Source: Methanolacinia petrolearia DSM 11571 (GTDB lineage Archaea > Halobacteriota > Methanomicrobia > Methanomicrobiales > Methanomicrobiaceae). Taken from it: a DNA stretch of 64,000 nt. The notes under the pieces were generated by a model. The model saw only the letters and a program-made list of their open reading frames with translations. It was not told where the DNA came from and did not search any database. A program made the position numbers and the translations under genes. Every line of letters starts with the position of its first letter. Position 1 is the stretch's first letter. The stretch covers positions 806,001 through 870,000 of the forward strand of contig NC_014507.1 in the NCBI RefSeq assembly GCF_000147875.1, in the 5' to 3' direction. This document shows, piece by piece, positions 33,649 through 42,322 of this stretch.

Positions 33649-33961
33649 AGACCATTACTCCTGACTCGTCAATATTTTTCTTGAGATAAGGGTTTTTGAC
33701 AGCCTCTTTTTCAAGGAGATCGATATTGCAGCCAAAATACTTTTCAAGCTCTTCCAAAAGGCCGAAATATGAATCGGCATGTTCAGCTGGTGTCATTTTC
33801 CTAAATGAAACCATAATGTCAATGTCGCTTTTTTCAGGATCAAAATCGGAACGAATTGCAGATCCGAAGATAAACATCTCGGATACTTTATATTTACGGC
33901 ACAATTCTTCGAAATTTTTATCGTATTTCAAGAGATCCGGAAATGCGCTTTCTGGTTCCAT
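33635..33961 (-). CDS. mntA: MntA-type minimal nucleotidyltransferase antitoxin
   Basis: A 108-residue protein with FIFGSAIRSDFDPEKSDIDIMVSF: the GSx(10)DxD motif of minimal nucleotidyltransferases, followed by the family's AEHADSYFGLLEELEKYFGCNIDLLEKEAV. MntA AMPylates HepT on tyrosines near the RX4HXY site and so blocks it (type VII toxin-antitoxin system). All catalytic residues are present although the adjacent hepT is broken. It is upstream of and overlaps hepT, the usual order. Confidence 0.88.
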   Translation of the reverse strand: MEPESAFPDLLKYDKNFEELCRKYKVSEMFIFGSAIRSDFDPEKSDIDIMVSFRKMTPAEHADSYFGLLEELEKYFGCNIDLLEKEAVKNPYLKKNIDESGVMVYASA

Positions 33962-34143
33962 CTGAATCTGGTACTGAATAGTTACTTTATGAAGTGTTAT
34001 AATAATTATCTAAAATCCTGCGATGTCAATTATATTCTATAGCAAACGATGGTGAAACGATCACGAATGTATTGGTTGAAAATAATAACGATTGTATCGT
34101 CCGCAAAAAAATATTTGATTCGGGGCAACAGATAAAAGATCAA

Positions 34144-34323
34144 ATGAAAACCATAGAAATATCTGATGAATTATATGAAGATCTGCTTTACCTCAGGGAA
34201 GGTGATGAAGCAATAAGCAAAACCTTAGAGCGTGAACTAATGGATTCAAGGGTCAAAGCTATTACAAAGAGAGTGAATAAGGAATTAGATGAAGTTGTAA
34301 AAAACAGTAAATATGGCGCCTGA
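34144..34323 (+). CDS. Orphan VapB-like antitoxin
   Basis: About 59 residues. MKTIEISDELYEDLLYLREGDEAISKTLERELMDSR is the ribbon-helix-helix-like start seen in archaeal VapB/DUF7557-type antitoxins. A VapC PIN toxin would normally follow, but tRNA-Ala lies 75 bp further on the other strand and no PIN gene is present. An in-frame ATG at 34072 would add 24 residues unlike the family, so 34144 is preferred. Confidence 0.68.
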   Translation: MKTIEISDELYEDLLYLREGDEAISKTLERELMDSRVKAITKRVNKELDEVVKNSKYGA

Positions 34324-34398
34324 CCCTTTTTCCCGAAAAGCTGATGCTAACCACTTTTCAATATCAGGTGACTTTTTTGGACAAAAAGTACAAAAAAG

Positions 34399-34470
34399 TG
34401 GACTGAGCGGGAATTGAACCCGCGGCCTCTACCATGCCAAGGTAGCGATCTTCCCCTGATCTATCAGCCC
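34399..34470 (-). tRNA. tRNA-Ala (GGC anticodon)
   Basis: On the minus strand the acceptor GGGCTGA pairs with TCAGTCC and includes the G3-U70 wobble that identifies alanine tRNAs. The anticodon stem is CTACC/GGTAG around loop TTGGCAT (anticodon GGC); the T arm is CGCGGGTTCAATTCCCGC. The discriminator is A and CCA is not encoded. No intron. Its 3' end points toward the accessory region, the usual orientation for integration next to tRNA genes. Confidence 0.94.
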
Positions 34471-34516
34471 AAAACAACTGCCTGAATATATTGGATTTTG
34501 CAGGATAAATATAGTT

Positions 34517-35158
34517 ATGTTTTCTTTCTCCCCGGAAATGACGTCGTCCCATAAATTATTAGTTTCCCGCCGGAGACAACTATTCGTGAAAGAGATCTAC
34601 AGGCAGTTTGCGCATATGCTCTTCGGCCTTGTCATTGCCGGGTTTATATACTATGTTCAGTTCATCAACGAAGCTTATGCAACATTGACATTAATCGCCG
34701 TAGTATTCGTCGGGGTCCTTATCGCCGATGCTGTGGACCGGGGGATAAAAGTCCCGCTGTTTTCCTTCCTCATCGAAAAACTCGAGCGAAAAGATACCTT
34801 CCCGGGAAAAGGCACGATATATTTCTTTATCGCGACTCTGTTCTGCCTCGCATTCTTCGGGAGTACAATCACGATCATCGCCATAGTGATGCTCTCGGTT
34901 CTCGACAGCGCTACAACGATTGCCGGGATAAACTTCGGGAGAAGAAAGATCTTCGGGAAAAAGACACTCGAAGGAACGCTCTGCGGGATCGGCGCAGGTT
35001 TTGTAATCATGCTGTTCTTTACCGGACCGCTGAATGCAATAATACTGGCGACAGCCGCGGGAGTAACGGAGCTTGTGTCTCCGGTCGACGACAACCTGAC
35101 GATTCCGGTAGTAACCGGAGTTCTGCTCTGGCTTTTGGCAGGGGTCATGATCCTGTAG
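34517..35158 (+). CDS. Dolichol kinase / CTP-dependent polyprenol kinase-like membrane protein
   Basis: A 213-residue protein with about six TMs. KEIYRQFAHMLFGL near residue 35 is the conserved 'RK..H...G' opening of the SEC59/DGK1/VTE5 family, and the central ADAVDRG, VLDSATTIAGINFGRRKIFGKKTLEGTLCGIGAGF stretch is the cytidylyltransferase/kinase signature (D-x-A-T--G...GKKTLEGT). The family phosphorylates isoprenoid alcohols using CTP, which in archaea would feed N-glycosylation lipid carriers or prenol salvage. The exact substrate is inferred. Confidence 0.85.
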   Translation: MFSFSPEMTSSHKLLVSRRRQLFVKEIYRQFAHMLFGLVIAGFIYYVQFINEAYATLTLIAVVFVGVLIADAVDRGIKVPLFSFLIEKLERKDTFPGKGTIYFFIATLFCLAFFGSTITIIAIVMLSVLDSATTIAGINFGRRKIFGKKTLEGTLCGIGAGFVIMLFFTGPLNAIILATAAGVTELVSPVDDNLTIPVVTGVLLWLLAGVMIL

Positions 35159-35285
35159 GTTTTCTGCCGGATTCCTCCAGCCAGATATATCCAATATTTT
35201 TATCGGCCGATTGCAATTAGTTCCGGATTCGTATCCTCAAGTATAACTATATATTAAAAAAAAGCTATGATCAAAGTGATAAATT

Positions 35286-35783
35286 ATGCATGAGCGGACC
35301 CTTTTAAAAGTTACAATAATCCTCTTAATATTCCTGATAATATCCGCGATAGGAAACGTATTGTTCTTCATCGAATACAACTCCCGGGAAGTGTGCAGCT
35401 GTAACACAACTTCCGACGATACCGAAGAGGTTGAGATAGTCCTAAAAGAGATGTCCTATATGGATTACAGCGGTGTCATGCTCGAAGGCGCCGATCTTTC
35501 TGATGCAAATGCATACAAAGCGGTCTTCCAGGGGACCGATCTCAGGAATGCAGACCTTCACGGCGGTATATTCTCGCTTGCAGACTTCACGGGAGCTGAC
35601 CTTACCGATGCTGATCTCGTAGGCGCCGCATTCGACTATGCAGATCTTTCGGGGGCAGTCTTAATCGGTGCCGATATGCGGTACGCAGACCTGAGAGGAG
35701 CGGACCTTTCCGGTGCAGACCTCACGGATGCATTGATCGAGGGCACTGACCTTAGGTGGGTAACAGGGAATTATACGATCTGA
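35286..35783 (+). CDS. Membrane-anchored pentapeptide-repeat protein
   Basis: A 165-residue protein with an N-terminal TM (about 9-28) and about 18 pentapeptide repeats A(D/N)LXX from residue 65 on (MLEGADLSDANAYKAVFQGTDLRNADLHG ... GADMRYADLRGADLSGADLTDA). These form a right-handed quadrilateral beta-helix. With the TM before it the helix would face outside. Function unknown; some family members mimic DNA, but a surface location makes that unlikely. Confidence 0.9.
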   Translation: MHERTLLKVTIILLIFLIISAIGNVLFFIEYNSREVCSCNTTSDDTEEVEIVLKEMSYMDYSGVMLEGADLSDANAYKAVFQGTDLRNADLHGGIFSLADFTGADLTDADLVGAAFDYADLSGAVLIGADMRYADLRGADLSGADLTDALIEGTDLRWVTGNYTI

Positions 35784-35804
35784 AAAGAGAATAAAAAAAT
35801 AAAA

Positions 35805-36923
35805 TCATATCATATTTTCTATTGAAGAGAGCACGCGGGCTCTCGACTTCTGCATATCCGGCTTTGTAAGAATCTGGCCGTCTTTTATGAATATTTTAAT
35901 CATCGGTTTTGCATCTTCGGGCGGAGTCACTCCTTTCGGCAGGAGCAGGTGGTCGCCGTTATCAAACTCGTAAACCTCCTTGACTCCGCTCTTCTTGCCT
36001 CTCTTCGAGTAGATCTTCTCTTCTATCTCGACGATATCGAGCGAAAAATCGATGACCTGTGCATTGGCGATCGAACCGCCGACACCGAATGCATCCACTA
36101 TGTCCCTGTACTTCAGGATGTCGTCGGCAGTAAGCCCGCCGGAGAGAAAGATCCCGACATCCGGAAATCCGTTTATATCCAGCTCCCAGCGAACCTCCTC
36201 GAGGATCTGCCTCATATCCCCTTTACGCGATGAGGGTGTATCGAGGCGGACCGCCGAAGCACCAGCCTTTGCCGCATCGAGCGCCTCTCTCTTCTCGTCA
36301 CAGTATGTATCGCAGAGCATCACGCGGGGAACGTCGCCCGGAGCATGGCGATCGAACGCGAGCCATGCGTCGAGAGGCTTTTCAAAGCACATGACAAAGG
36401 CGTGGGGCATCGTCCCTGCGAGCGGAATTCCCGCCGGCGCACTCGTGCTGCTTGCACCGTCCACTCCGCCGACCCATGCCGATCTCTCTATCATCCGCGA
36501 TATCGCCGGGTGCTGTCTTCTCGAACCGAACGAGTATACCGGTCTCTGGGCTGCACAGGCCTTTATTATCGCCGCAGATGTCGCGATCCCCGAGGCGTGG
36601 CAGATGAATCCCAGGAGTGATGTCTCGTATTTCGCAAAATCACGGTAATGGCCGGAGATCCTGATCACCGGCTCGCCGCGGTAGAAGATACTCCCCTCAG
36701 GCATTGCGTAGACATCTACGGGAAGCCCTTCGAGAAGCGAGAGGGCGTCGTCCAGGCCGCAGAAGACACCCCATTCGTCCGGCAGGTTCTGGGCGGTAAT
36801 CTCAACGGTGACTACCGGGTTCTTTCCCTCGAGGGCAAGGATGTCTGATGTCCTGACGAAGTATATATCGGTATTTTCGCCTGACTTTATCTCGTTGTCA
36901 TCAACAGTATGAAAGATTCCCAT
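35805..36923 (-). CDS. pncB: Nicotinate phosphoribosyltransferase
   Basis: A 372-residue enzyme of NAD salvage: nicotinate + PRPP + ATP gives nicotinate mononucleotide. Conserved parts include VDVYAMPEGSIFYRGEPVIRISG, the SFGSRRQHPAISRMIERSAWVGGVDGASSTSAP stretch with the catalytic His, RLDTPSSRKGDMRQIL, and the phosphate-binding FLSGGLTADDI ... DAFGVGGSI. This is the short archaeal type. A Lys-rich C-terminus follows. It is convergent with the pentapeptide gene. Confidence 0.93.
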   Translation of the reverse strand: MGIFHTVDDNEIKSGENTDIYFVRTSDILALEGKNPVVTVEITAQNLPDEWGVFCGLDDALSLLEGLPVDVYAMPEGSIFYRGEPVIRISGHYRDFAKYETSLLGFICHASGIATSAAIIKACAAQRPVYSFGSRRQHPAISRMIERSAWVGGVDGASSTSAPAGIPLAGTMPHAFVMCFEKPLDAWLAFDRHAPGDVPRVMLCDTYCDEKREALDAAKAGASAVRLDTPSSRKGDMRQILEEVRWELDINGFPDVGIFLSGGLTADDILKYRDIVDAFGVGGSIANAQVIDFSLDIVEIEEKIYSKRGKKSGVKEVYEFDNGDHLLLPKGVTPPEDAKPMIKIFIKDGQILTKPDMQKSRARVLSSIENMI

Positions 36924-37083
36924 TCACTGGTATATTGGCGATTGAAAAGATTAGTTTTTTGTAATTTTCAGGAACCACAAAACATCCTCATAAAACATTC
37001 CGCACTTCGGCAGGAAGGGCACCCGCTTTGGGGCGGCGGGATTGATATGAGATGATTGACATAATTTTAGATGGAGACCGCCG

Positions 37084-37755
37084 ATGCTTGGAATAATTGG
37101 AGGCACAAGCCTGTTATATGCCGATCTGCCCGAACTGGAGAAGAAGGTGGTGCCGACACCGTTCGGCCCCGCCGAGGTGCTTTTCGGGGATATCGTCATC
37201 CTCATGAGGCACCAGTTCAACACCCCGCCGCACAGGATCAATTTTCCTGCCTGCCTTTCCTCACTTAAACTATCGGGGGTGAACCGGATAGTCGCATTCG
37301 GATCGGTGGGCTCGCTCAACAGGTCAATCGGACCGGGAAGCGTGGTCCTGCCCGATGATTATCTTTCGATGTCGAAGATTCCGACGATCTTTAACAGCTC
37401 GATCGGGCATGCCTCGCCGTCAATCGATGCCGAGATCCACGACGAACTGTCTTATATCGTCCCCGAAGCTGTCAAGAAAGGGACATACGTCCAGACCGAC
37501 GGTCCGAGGCTCGAGACGAGGGCGGAGATAATGGCTCTCAAGGATCTCGGCGATGTCGTGGGGATGACGATTTCAAGCGAGGCGACAATTGCAAACGAGC
37601 TCTCGATACCCTTTGCCGCGGTATGCATGGTGGATAACTTCTGCCACGGCCTCGGTGCGGAGGAGCTGAGCTACGAATACATACTCGAAAAATCGAGAAG
37701 CAACAAGGAAACGACCGAGAAGATACTCGAAAATATTATTGAGAGACTTGGTTGA
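37084..37755 (+). CDS. 5'-methylthioinosine/adenosine phosphorylase (PNP family)
   Basis: A 223-residue purine nucleoside phosphorylase of the MTAP subfamily: MLGIIGGTSLLY phosphate-binding start, LMRHQ...PPHRINFPA, ATFGSVGSLN-like VAFGSVGSLNRSIGPGSVVLPDDY, YVQTDGPRLETRAEI and the purine-site VVGMTISSEATIANELSIPFAAVCMVDN. It cleaves methylthioinosine or a related 5'-modified nucleoside to base and ribose-1-phosphate. The deaminase gene follows 19 bp later, so deamination to the inosine form probably precedes phosphorolysis, as worked out in Methanocaldococcus jannaschii. Confidence 0.9.
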   Translation: MLGIIGGTSLLYADLPELEKKVVPTPFGPAEVLFGDIVILMRHQFNTPPHRINFPACLSSLKLSGVNRIVAFGSVGSLNRSIGPGSVVLPDDYLSMSKIPTIFNSSIGHASPSIDAEIHDELSYIVPEAVKKGTYVQTDGPRLETRAEIMALKDLGDVVGMTISSEATIANELSIPFAAVCMVDNFCHGLGAEELSYEYILEKSRSNKETTEKILENIIERLG

Positions 37756-37774
37756 AAATTAAGGAGCACAAGAT

Positions 37775-39100
37775 ATGACGAACGAAGATCCTGATATATT
37801 CGGCGGCGGGAGCTCAGTCCTGCTCGTAAACGTAATAGTGAACGGAAAGAAGGGCAGTATATACATCGACGAATCGGGCAAAATAGGTGAGACCTGCGAG
37901 GGAACAAACGCAGGACTCAAATCCGAGGCCGAATTCATCATCGATGGAAACGGTGCGATCGCAACGCCGGGTTTCACGAATACACACACCCATGCGGCGA
38001 TGTCCCTCCTGAGAGGATATGCGGACGACATGCACCTCCAGCAATGGCTGAGTGAGAAGATCTGGCCGCTCGAAGCACACCTGACCGGCGAAGACGTCTA
38101 CCGGGGAACGGAGCTCGCCTGCATCGAGATGATCCGGTCAGGGACGATCGCGTTCAACGACATGTATTTCTTTATGGACCAGGCCGCAAAGGCGGTCGAT
38201 GAGATGGGAATGAAGGCGGTCTTGTGCCACGGGTTCATCGATTTCGGTGACGAAGCGAAGAGGGAGTCCGAGATAAAAGCCACCGAGGCACTCTACTCGC
38301 ACGTCAAAGGCATGAACAACCCGAGGATCAAAATGGCGACCGGCCCCCACGCCCCTTACACCGTTTCGAGGGAGGGCCTTACATGGTGCTCGGAATTTTC
38401 GAAGGAGAAGGACGTCCACCTCCATATACACCTGAGCGAGACCGAGACCGAGGTGAAGGAATGCATCGAGCAGCACGGAAAGAAACCTGCCGAACTCCTC
38501 GAAGAATGCGGCTGTCTTACGAACAAGACGATCGCCGCACACTGCTGCTGGCTCGACGATGCCGAATGTGAACTGCTCGGGAAATACGGAGTATCGCCGT
38601 CGCATAATCCCGCATCGAACATGAAGCTTGCCGGGGGAAGGGCGATGCCATACCAGAAGCTCCTCGATGCCGGTGCGAATCCTACGCTCGGAACAGACGG
38701 GTGTTCGTCGAACAACAACCTCGACATCCTTGAAGAGGTCAAATTCGCTGCACTGCTCCAGAAATTCTTCTGGAACTCGGATACAGTTCTCCCTGCAAAC
38801 GAGGCATACGATATGATCACCTCGGCGGGTGCAAAGGCCCTCGGCTTCGGGCCGGGAAGGATCGAAAAGGGAGCGCCCGCGGACATCGTCTTGATCAGGA
38901 CCGATGTAGCGTGCAACACCCCGCTCTACAACCCTGTCTCGAACATTATCTACTCGTGCGGTTCGAATGCCGTCGATACTGTCATCTGCGACGGAAGAGT
39001 TCTCATGCACGAGAATACGATCCCCGGCGAAGAGGAGATCCTGAAGAAGGCCTCTGAAACCGCCTTCGATCTCGTGAGGAGAAAGGAAGATGCAGGGTAA
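37775..39100 (+). CDS. 5'-deoxyadenosine / methylthioadenosine / SAH deaminase
   Basis: A 441-residue amidohydrolase of the MtaD/DadD family. Metal ligands: TPGFTNTHTHAAM (HxH), HIHLSETETEV, AAHCCWLD and LGTDGCSSNNNLDI. Archaeal members deaminate 5'-deoxyadenosine, methylthioadenosine and S-adenosylhomocysteine to inosine forms, clearing by-products of radical SAM enzymes and methyl transfers. With the phosphorylase upstream it forms a two-gene salvage operon. C-terminal QNDIL-like end is ordinary. All metal residues are in place. Confidence 0.93.
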   Translation: MTNEDPDIFGGGSSVLLVNVIVNGKKGSIYIDESGKIGETCEGTNAGLKSEAEFIIDGNGAIATPGFTNTHTHAAMSLLRGYADDMHLQQWLSEKIWPLEAHLTGEDVYRGTELACIEMIRSGTIAFNDMYFFMDQAAKAVDEMGMKAVLCHGFIDFGDEAKRESEIKATEALYSHVKGMNNPRIKMATGPHAPYTVSREGLTWCSEFSKEKDVHLHIHLSETETEVKECIEQHGKKPAELLEECGCLTNKTIAAHCCWLDDAECELLGKYGVSPSHNPASNMKLAGGRAMPYQKLLDAGANPTLGTDGCSSNNNLDILEEVKFAALLQKFFWNSDTVLPANEAYDMITSAGAKALGFGPGRIEKGAPADIVLIRTDVACNTPLYNPVSNIIYSCGSNAVDTVICDGRVLMHENTIPGEEEILKKASETAFDLVRRKEDAG

Positions 39101-39153
39101 CCTGCATTACTTTTTTTGTTCAGTTTTTTGGAGTTAGTCATTTTCGGAAAAAA

Positions 39154-40131
39154 TTAATCCGCTCCGGTAAATCTCCACCTGTCCGGTGGAATCGTTATCC
39201 TGAAACAGGCGCCTTCGCCCGGAACCCCGTTCTCGCTGATAGTGATATCGGTAATTCCCAGGATCTCCCTGACTAGGAAAAGTCCCAGTCCTGAATTTTT
39301 TCCGTATGAGTGATTGAATATCTTCTCTTTTTCATCTTCAGGAATGCCTGGGCCGTCGTCACGGAAGAACAGGCAGCCTGTTTCGTCTTCCCGGGAGAAA
39401 GACAGGCTGATGGCGGACGCACCTGTTGCATGCCTCATAGTGTTGTCCATCAGGTTGTAAAGCACTCTTTCAAACATCGAGTCTGCGTAGATCTCGATCT
39501 CCTCTTCAGGATCTATTGCCCTTAGCTGATGAAACCAGGAATTGCTCAGGTAAACCTTCCGGAAGGTCTCCCTAACGTCGATCCATGCAGGAGCGTTTAC
39601 CCCGATGTCCTGGTAATCCCTCGTGCTTATTACGACGTTGTTCAGGCTGCGCACCGATCTCTGGATCTTCTGAACATAACTGTTATTCTCGGGATTCTTC
39701 CGGACAGCATCCGCATCAGCAATCATCTCCGTATAGGCCGTAATGACAGTCAGCAGGTTCAGCATGTCGTGTCTCGTAATGCTTGAGAGCATATTGAGCT
39801 TTTTATTGGATTTGAGTATCGACGTCTCCATCCTTTCGATCTCGTTCTGTTTCCGGTCGAGCTGGAGGATCAGCCTTTCCGTTCTTAACAGCGGTATGGA
39901 TGCGATTATTACAGCCAGGATCGTGGTGACGATTATTGTTACTATATGGGATGTCCAGATTGTGATGCCGGGGAATATTGCCTGCTTGGATAATTCGTAA
40001 GCCGACATGAATATGAAAGTCAGGATGAAAACAATCGAGATATTCTTCAAAAACCGTGTTTTGGCCTTCTGGTGCTCATTTAAGAATTCTATATTTTTCT
40101 CTTCACGCACCCTTTCTTCCCGGTTTTTCAT
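39154..40131 (-). CDS. Sensor histidine kinase
   Basis: About 325 residues with two TMs (about 30-50 and 58-78), almost no outer loop, a coiled-coil (about 80-108), a dimerisation/phosphoacceptor helix with SSITRHDMLNLLTVITAY (His of TRHD), and a HATPase domain with N box YNLMDNTMRHA, G1 RDDGPGIP and G2 GKNSGLGLFLVREIL. This is a methanogen-type kinase. With so small an outer loop it may sense within or at the membrane. No response regulator lies next to it. ATG 40131 is preferred to the TTG two codons upstream. Confidence 0.9.
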   Translation of the reverse strand: MKNREERVREEKNIEFLNEHQKAKTRFLKNISIVFILTFIFMSAYELSKQAIFPGITIWTSHIVTIIVTTILAVIIASIPLLRTERLILQLDRKQNEIERMETSILKSNKKLNMLSSITRHDMLNLLTVITAYTEMIADADAVRKNPENNSYVQKIQRSVRSLNNVVISTRDYQDIGVNAPAWIDVRETFRKVYLSNSWFHQLRAIDPEEEIEIYADSMFERVLYNLMDNTMRHATGASAISLSFSREDETGCLFFRDDGPGIPEDEKEKIFNHSYGKNSGLGLFLVREILGITDITISENGVPGEGACFRITIPPDRWRFTGAD

Positions 40132-40371
40132 TCGCAATTAAATTATTTTTTCAACATATATACTGTGCTTTATGATTCTCAACGGCCGTATGGGCGAACA
40201 TGCCTGTGGCGGTGCTGTCCTGATTTATGCTCGCTTTTATCGAAAAGCCACCTGAAATATTATTCTCTGACGGATATATTTCCTGATTCCAGTTTGTTTT
40301 GTCAACTGCATATATCGGAATCAAAAGAACTTTTTCAGTTCAGGACATACAGGTGTTAAGGTGATCTTACT

Positions 40372-41001
40372 TTGGGTTTAAGAGACATGCTTGTCCCCAA
40401 TGATGACAGATTTTTTGACCTCTTTGAAAGACAGGCTGTTGTACTGAAGAAGGCTTCTGCACATCTCCTGAATACTTTTGAATCTTTTGAGGATGTCAAG
40501 AACAAATGCCACAAGATGAAGAATTACGAACACCAGGGCGACGAAATTACACACGACATCTACCAGCTCTTAAACAAGAGTTTTGTAACGCCGATAGAGC
40601 CTGAAGACATATCCCGGCTTGCCAAGGTTCTTGACGATATCCTCGATCATATAGACGATACCTCAAGCAAGATGTACTTCTACGGGATAACCGAGGCAGA
40701 TCATTACATGGTCGATCTTGCAAAGCTCATCGACAGCCAGGCGAACGAGATCGAGGATGTTATTAAGGAGATGAGGAATTTCAAGAACATCGAAATGATC
40801 GAGGAGAAATGCATAGAGATAAACCGCCTTGAAAATCTCGCGGACGAGATTCTCGGAAATGCACTTCGCGAACTGTTCCTCTCCGACGATGCCAAGAAGA
40901 TTATTAAGAACAAGGACATCTATGAGACACTGGAAATCGCTACCGACAAGTGCGAAGAAGTGGCGAACGTCCTCTTTGACCTTGCAATAAAACATTCCTG
41001 A
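40372..41001 (+). CDS. DUF47/PhoU-like phosphate transport regulator
   Basis: A 209-residue all-helical protein of the DUF47 family (MGLRDMLVPNDDRFFDLFERQAVVLKKASAHLL; HEADRITHDI-like YEHQGDEITHDIYQLLNKSFVTPIEPEDISRLAKVLDDILDHIDD). Such proteins are encoded beside low-affinity PiT transporters and control them. The start is TTG 40372: AGGTGATC lies five bases before it and the family begins with MGL.D...PKD. The PiT gene follows after 5 bp. Confidence 0.93.
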   Translation: MGLRDMLVPNDDRFFDLFERQAVVLKKASAHLLNTFESFEDVKNKCHKMKNYEHQGDEITHDIYQLLNKSFVTPIEPEDISRLAKVLDDILDHIDDTSSKMYFYGITEADHYMVDLAKLIDSQANEIEDVIKEMRNFKNIEMIEEKCIEINRLENLADEILGNALRELFLSDDAKKIIKNKDIYETLEIATDKCEEVANVLFDLAIKHS

Positions 41002-41006
41002 TCAAA

Positions 41007-42185
41007 ATGGATATGATTATTATTTTTGCCGGAATCATCCTCGCCCTGCTGTTCAACTTCGTGAACGGGCTGAATGATGCGGCAAATTCAATAGCAACGG
41101 TGATTGCCACAAGGGCCCTGACGCCTCTTCAGGCGGTGGGAATGGCGGCAATCTTCAATATGATCGGGCCGTTTTTGTTCTCGACCGCGATTGCAAAAAC
41201 TATCGGTAAAGGAATTATCGACTCTTCTCTTCTTACACCATATCTTGTTTTCGCTGCCATGTTCGGAGCAGTTTTGTGGGTTTTTGTCTCTTCTGTCTTT
41301 GGTATTCCTGTATCGAGCAGCCATGCCCTTGTAGGGGGCATCGTCGGTGCCGGTATAGCGATGGGAGGAGTTACTGTCATATTGTGGCCCGAATTATCCA
41401 CGGTCTACCTGCTTGTATTATACACGCTGGCCGGAACTCTTCTCATAACGATAGTCTTCTCGGCATTGCTTGTAGCTGTAGGTGAGGATTGGCGGCGTTA
41501 TCTGGCATTTACCATTCTTTCAGGTATTGCAGTGACGATTCCTGCATTGATTATCTCGGGCCTTCTTGAGATAAGCGGGATTCTTGCGATCGTGGTATTC
41601 ATCGTGGTGTCCCCGATGCTCGGGTTCATCGCGGCTTTCCTCCTGGGAATACTGATGATGAGGCACCTCCGCAACTCAAACCCGGCGAAGGTCAACCGCA
41701 ATTTAAGACCGCTCCAGATAATGGCGGGGGCATGGCAATCGGTTGGTCACGGTGCGAACGATGCTCAGAACGCGATGGGAATGATCACCGCGATGCTCTT
41801 TGCGGCAGGCATGATCTCGGTCTTCGAGGTTCCTCTCTGGGTTATAATATCTTCATGTCTTGCAATTTCCATCGGAACAATGCTCGGGGGCTGGAGGGTC
41901 ATAGATAAGATGGCCCACAAGATTACGAAGATAAGACCATACCAGGGTTTCTCGTCGGCGGTTGCGGGCGGTGCTGTCCTGTCGCTGATGACTTCTTTCG
42001 GTGTTCCTGTCTCGACGACTCATGCGATCAGCGGATCGATCATGGGTGCGGGTTCGACAAGAGGCTATTCGTCCGCGGTCCGCTGGAATAATGTGAGAGA
42101 GATCGTAATGGCATGGTTCATAACGATCCCTGCATCGGCCTTCGTCTCCGGGATCGTCTACCTGATTATCAGCATATACATCTGA
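41007..42185 (+). CDS. pit: PiT-family inorganic phosphate transporter
   Basis: A 392-residue protein with about 11 TMs and the two PiT signature repeats: FVNGLNDAANSIATVIATRALTP near the N-terminus and SVGHGANDAQNAMGMITAML in the second half. The GIPVSSSHALVGGIVGAG and GVPVSTTHAISGSIMGAG pairs are the matching serine/threonine-histidine motifs. It symports metal-phosphate or phosphate with H+ or Na+. It is cotranscribed with the DUF47 gene and followed by a T-rich terminator (about 42208-42222). Confidence 0.95.
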   Translation: MDMIIIFAGIILALLFNFVNGLNDAANSIATVIATRALTPLQAVGMAAIFNMIGPFLFSTAIAKTIGKGIIDSSLLTPYLVFAAMFGAVLWVFVSSVFGIPVSSSHALVGGIVGAGIAMGGVTVILWPELSTVYLLVLYTLAGTLLITIVFSALLVAVGEDWRRYLAFTILSGIAVTIPALIISGLLEISGILAIVVFIVVSPMLGFIAAFLLGILMMRHLRNSNPAKVNRNLRPLQIMAGAWQSVGHGANDAQNAMGMITAMLFAAGMISVFEVPLWVIISSCLAISIGTMLGGWRVIDKMAHKITKIRPYQGFSSAVAGGAVLSLMTSFGVPVSTTHAISGSIMGAGSTRGYSSAVRWNNVREIVMAWFITIPASAFVSGIVYLIISIYI

Positions 42186-42322
42186 TTATATCTGGTTTCG
42201 GTGGACGAAACCCTTTTTTTTATTATGAACATTAAATCCGCTTTTAATCTCTTGTCCCGGCAAATGGCGAATTTTAAGTAAGATTGCGGTTAAGTTTACC
42301 GGGATAAGGAAAGGTGTTCTGG

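Noticed and set aside
34364-34552. A short minus-strand coding frame spanning tRNA-Ala
   Set aside because: It reads through the tRNA gene, which is supported by full cloverleaf pairing and the G3-U70 pair.
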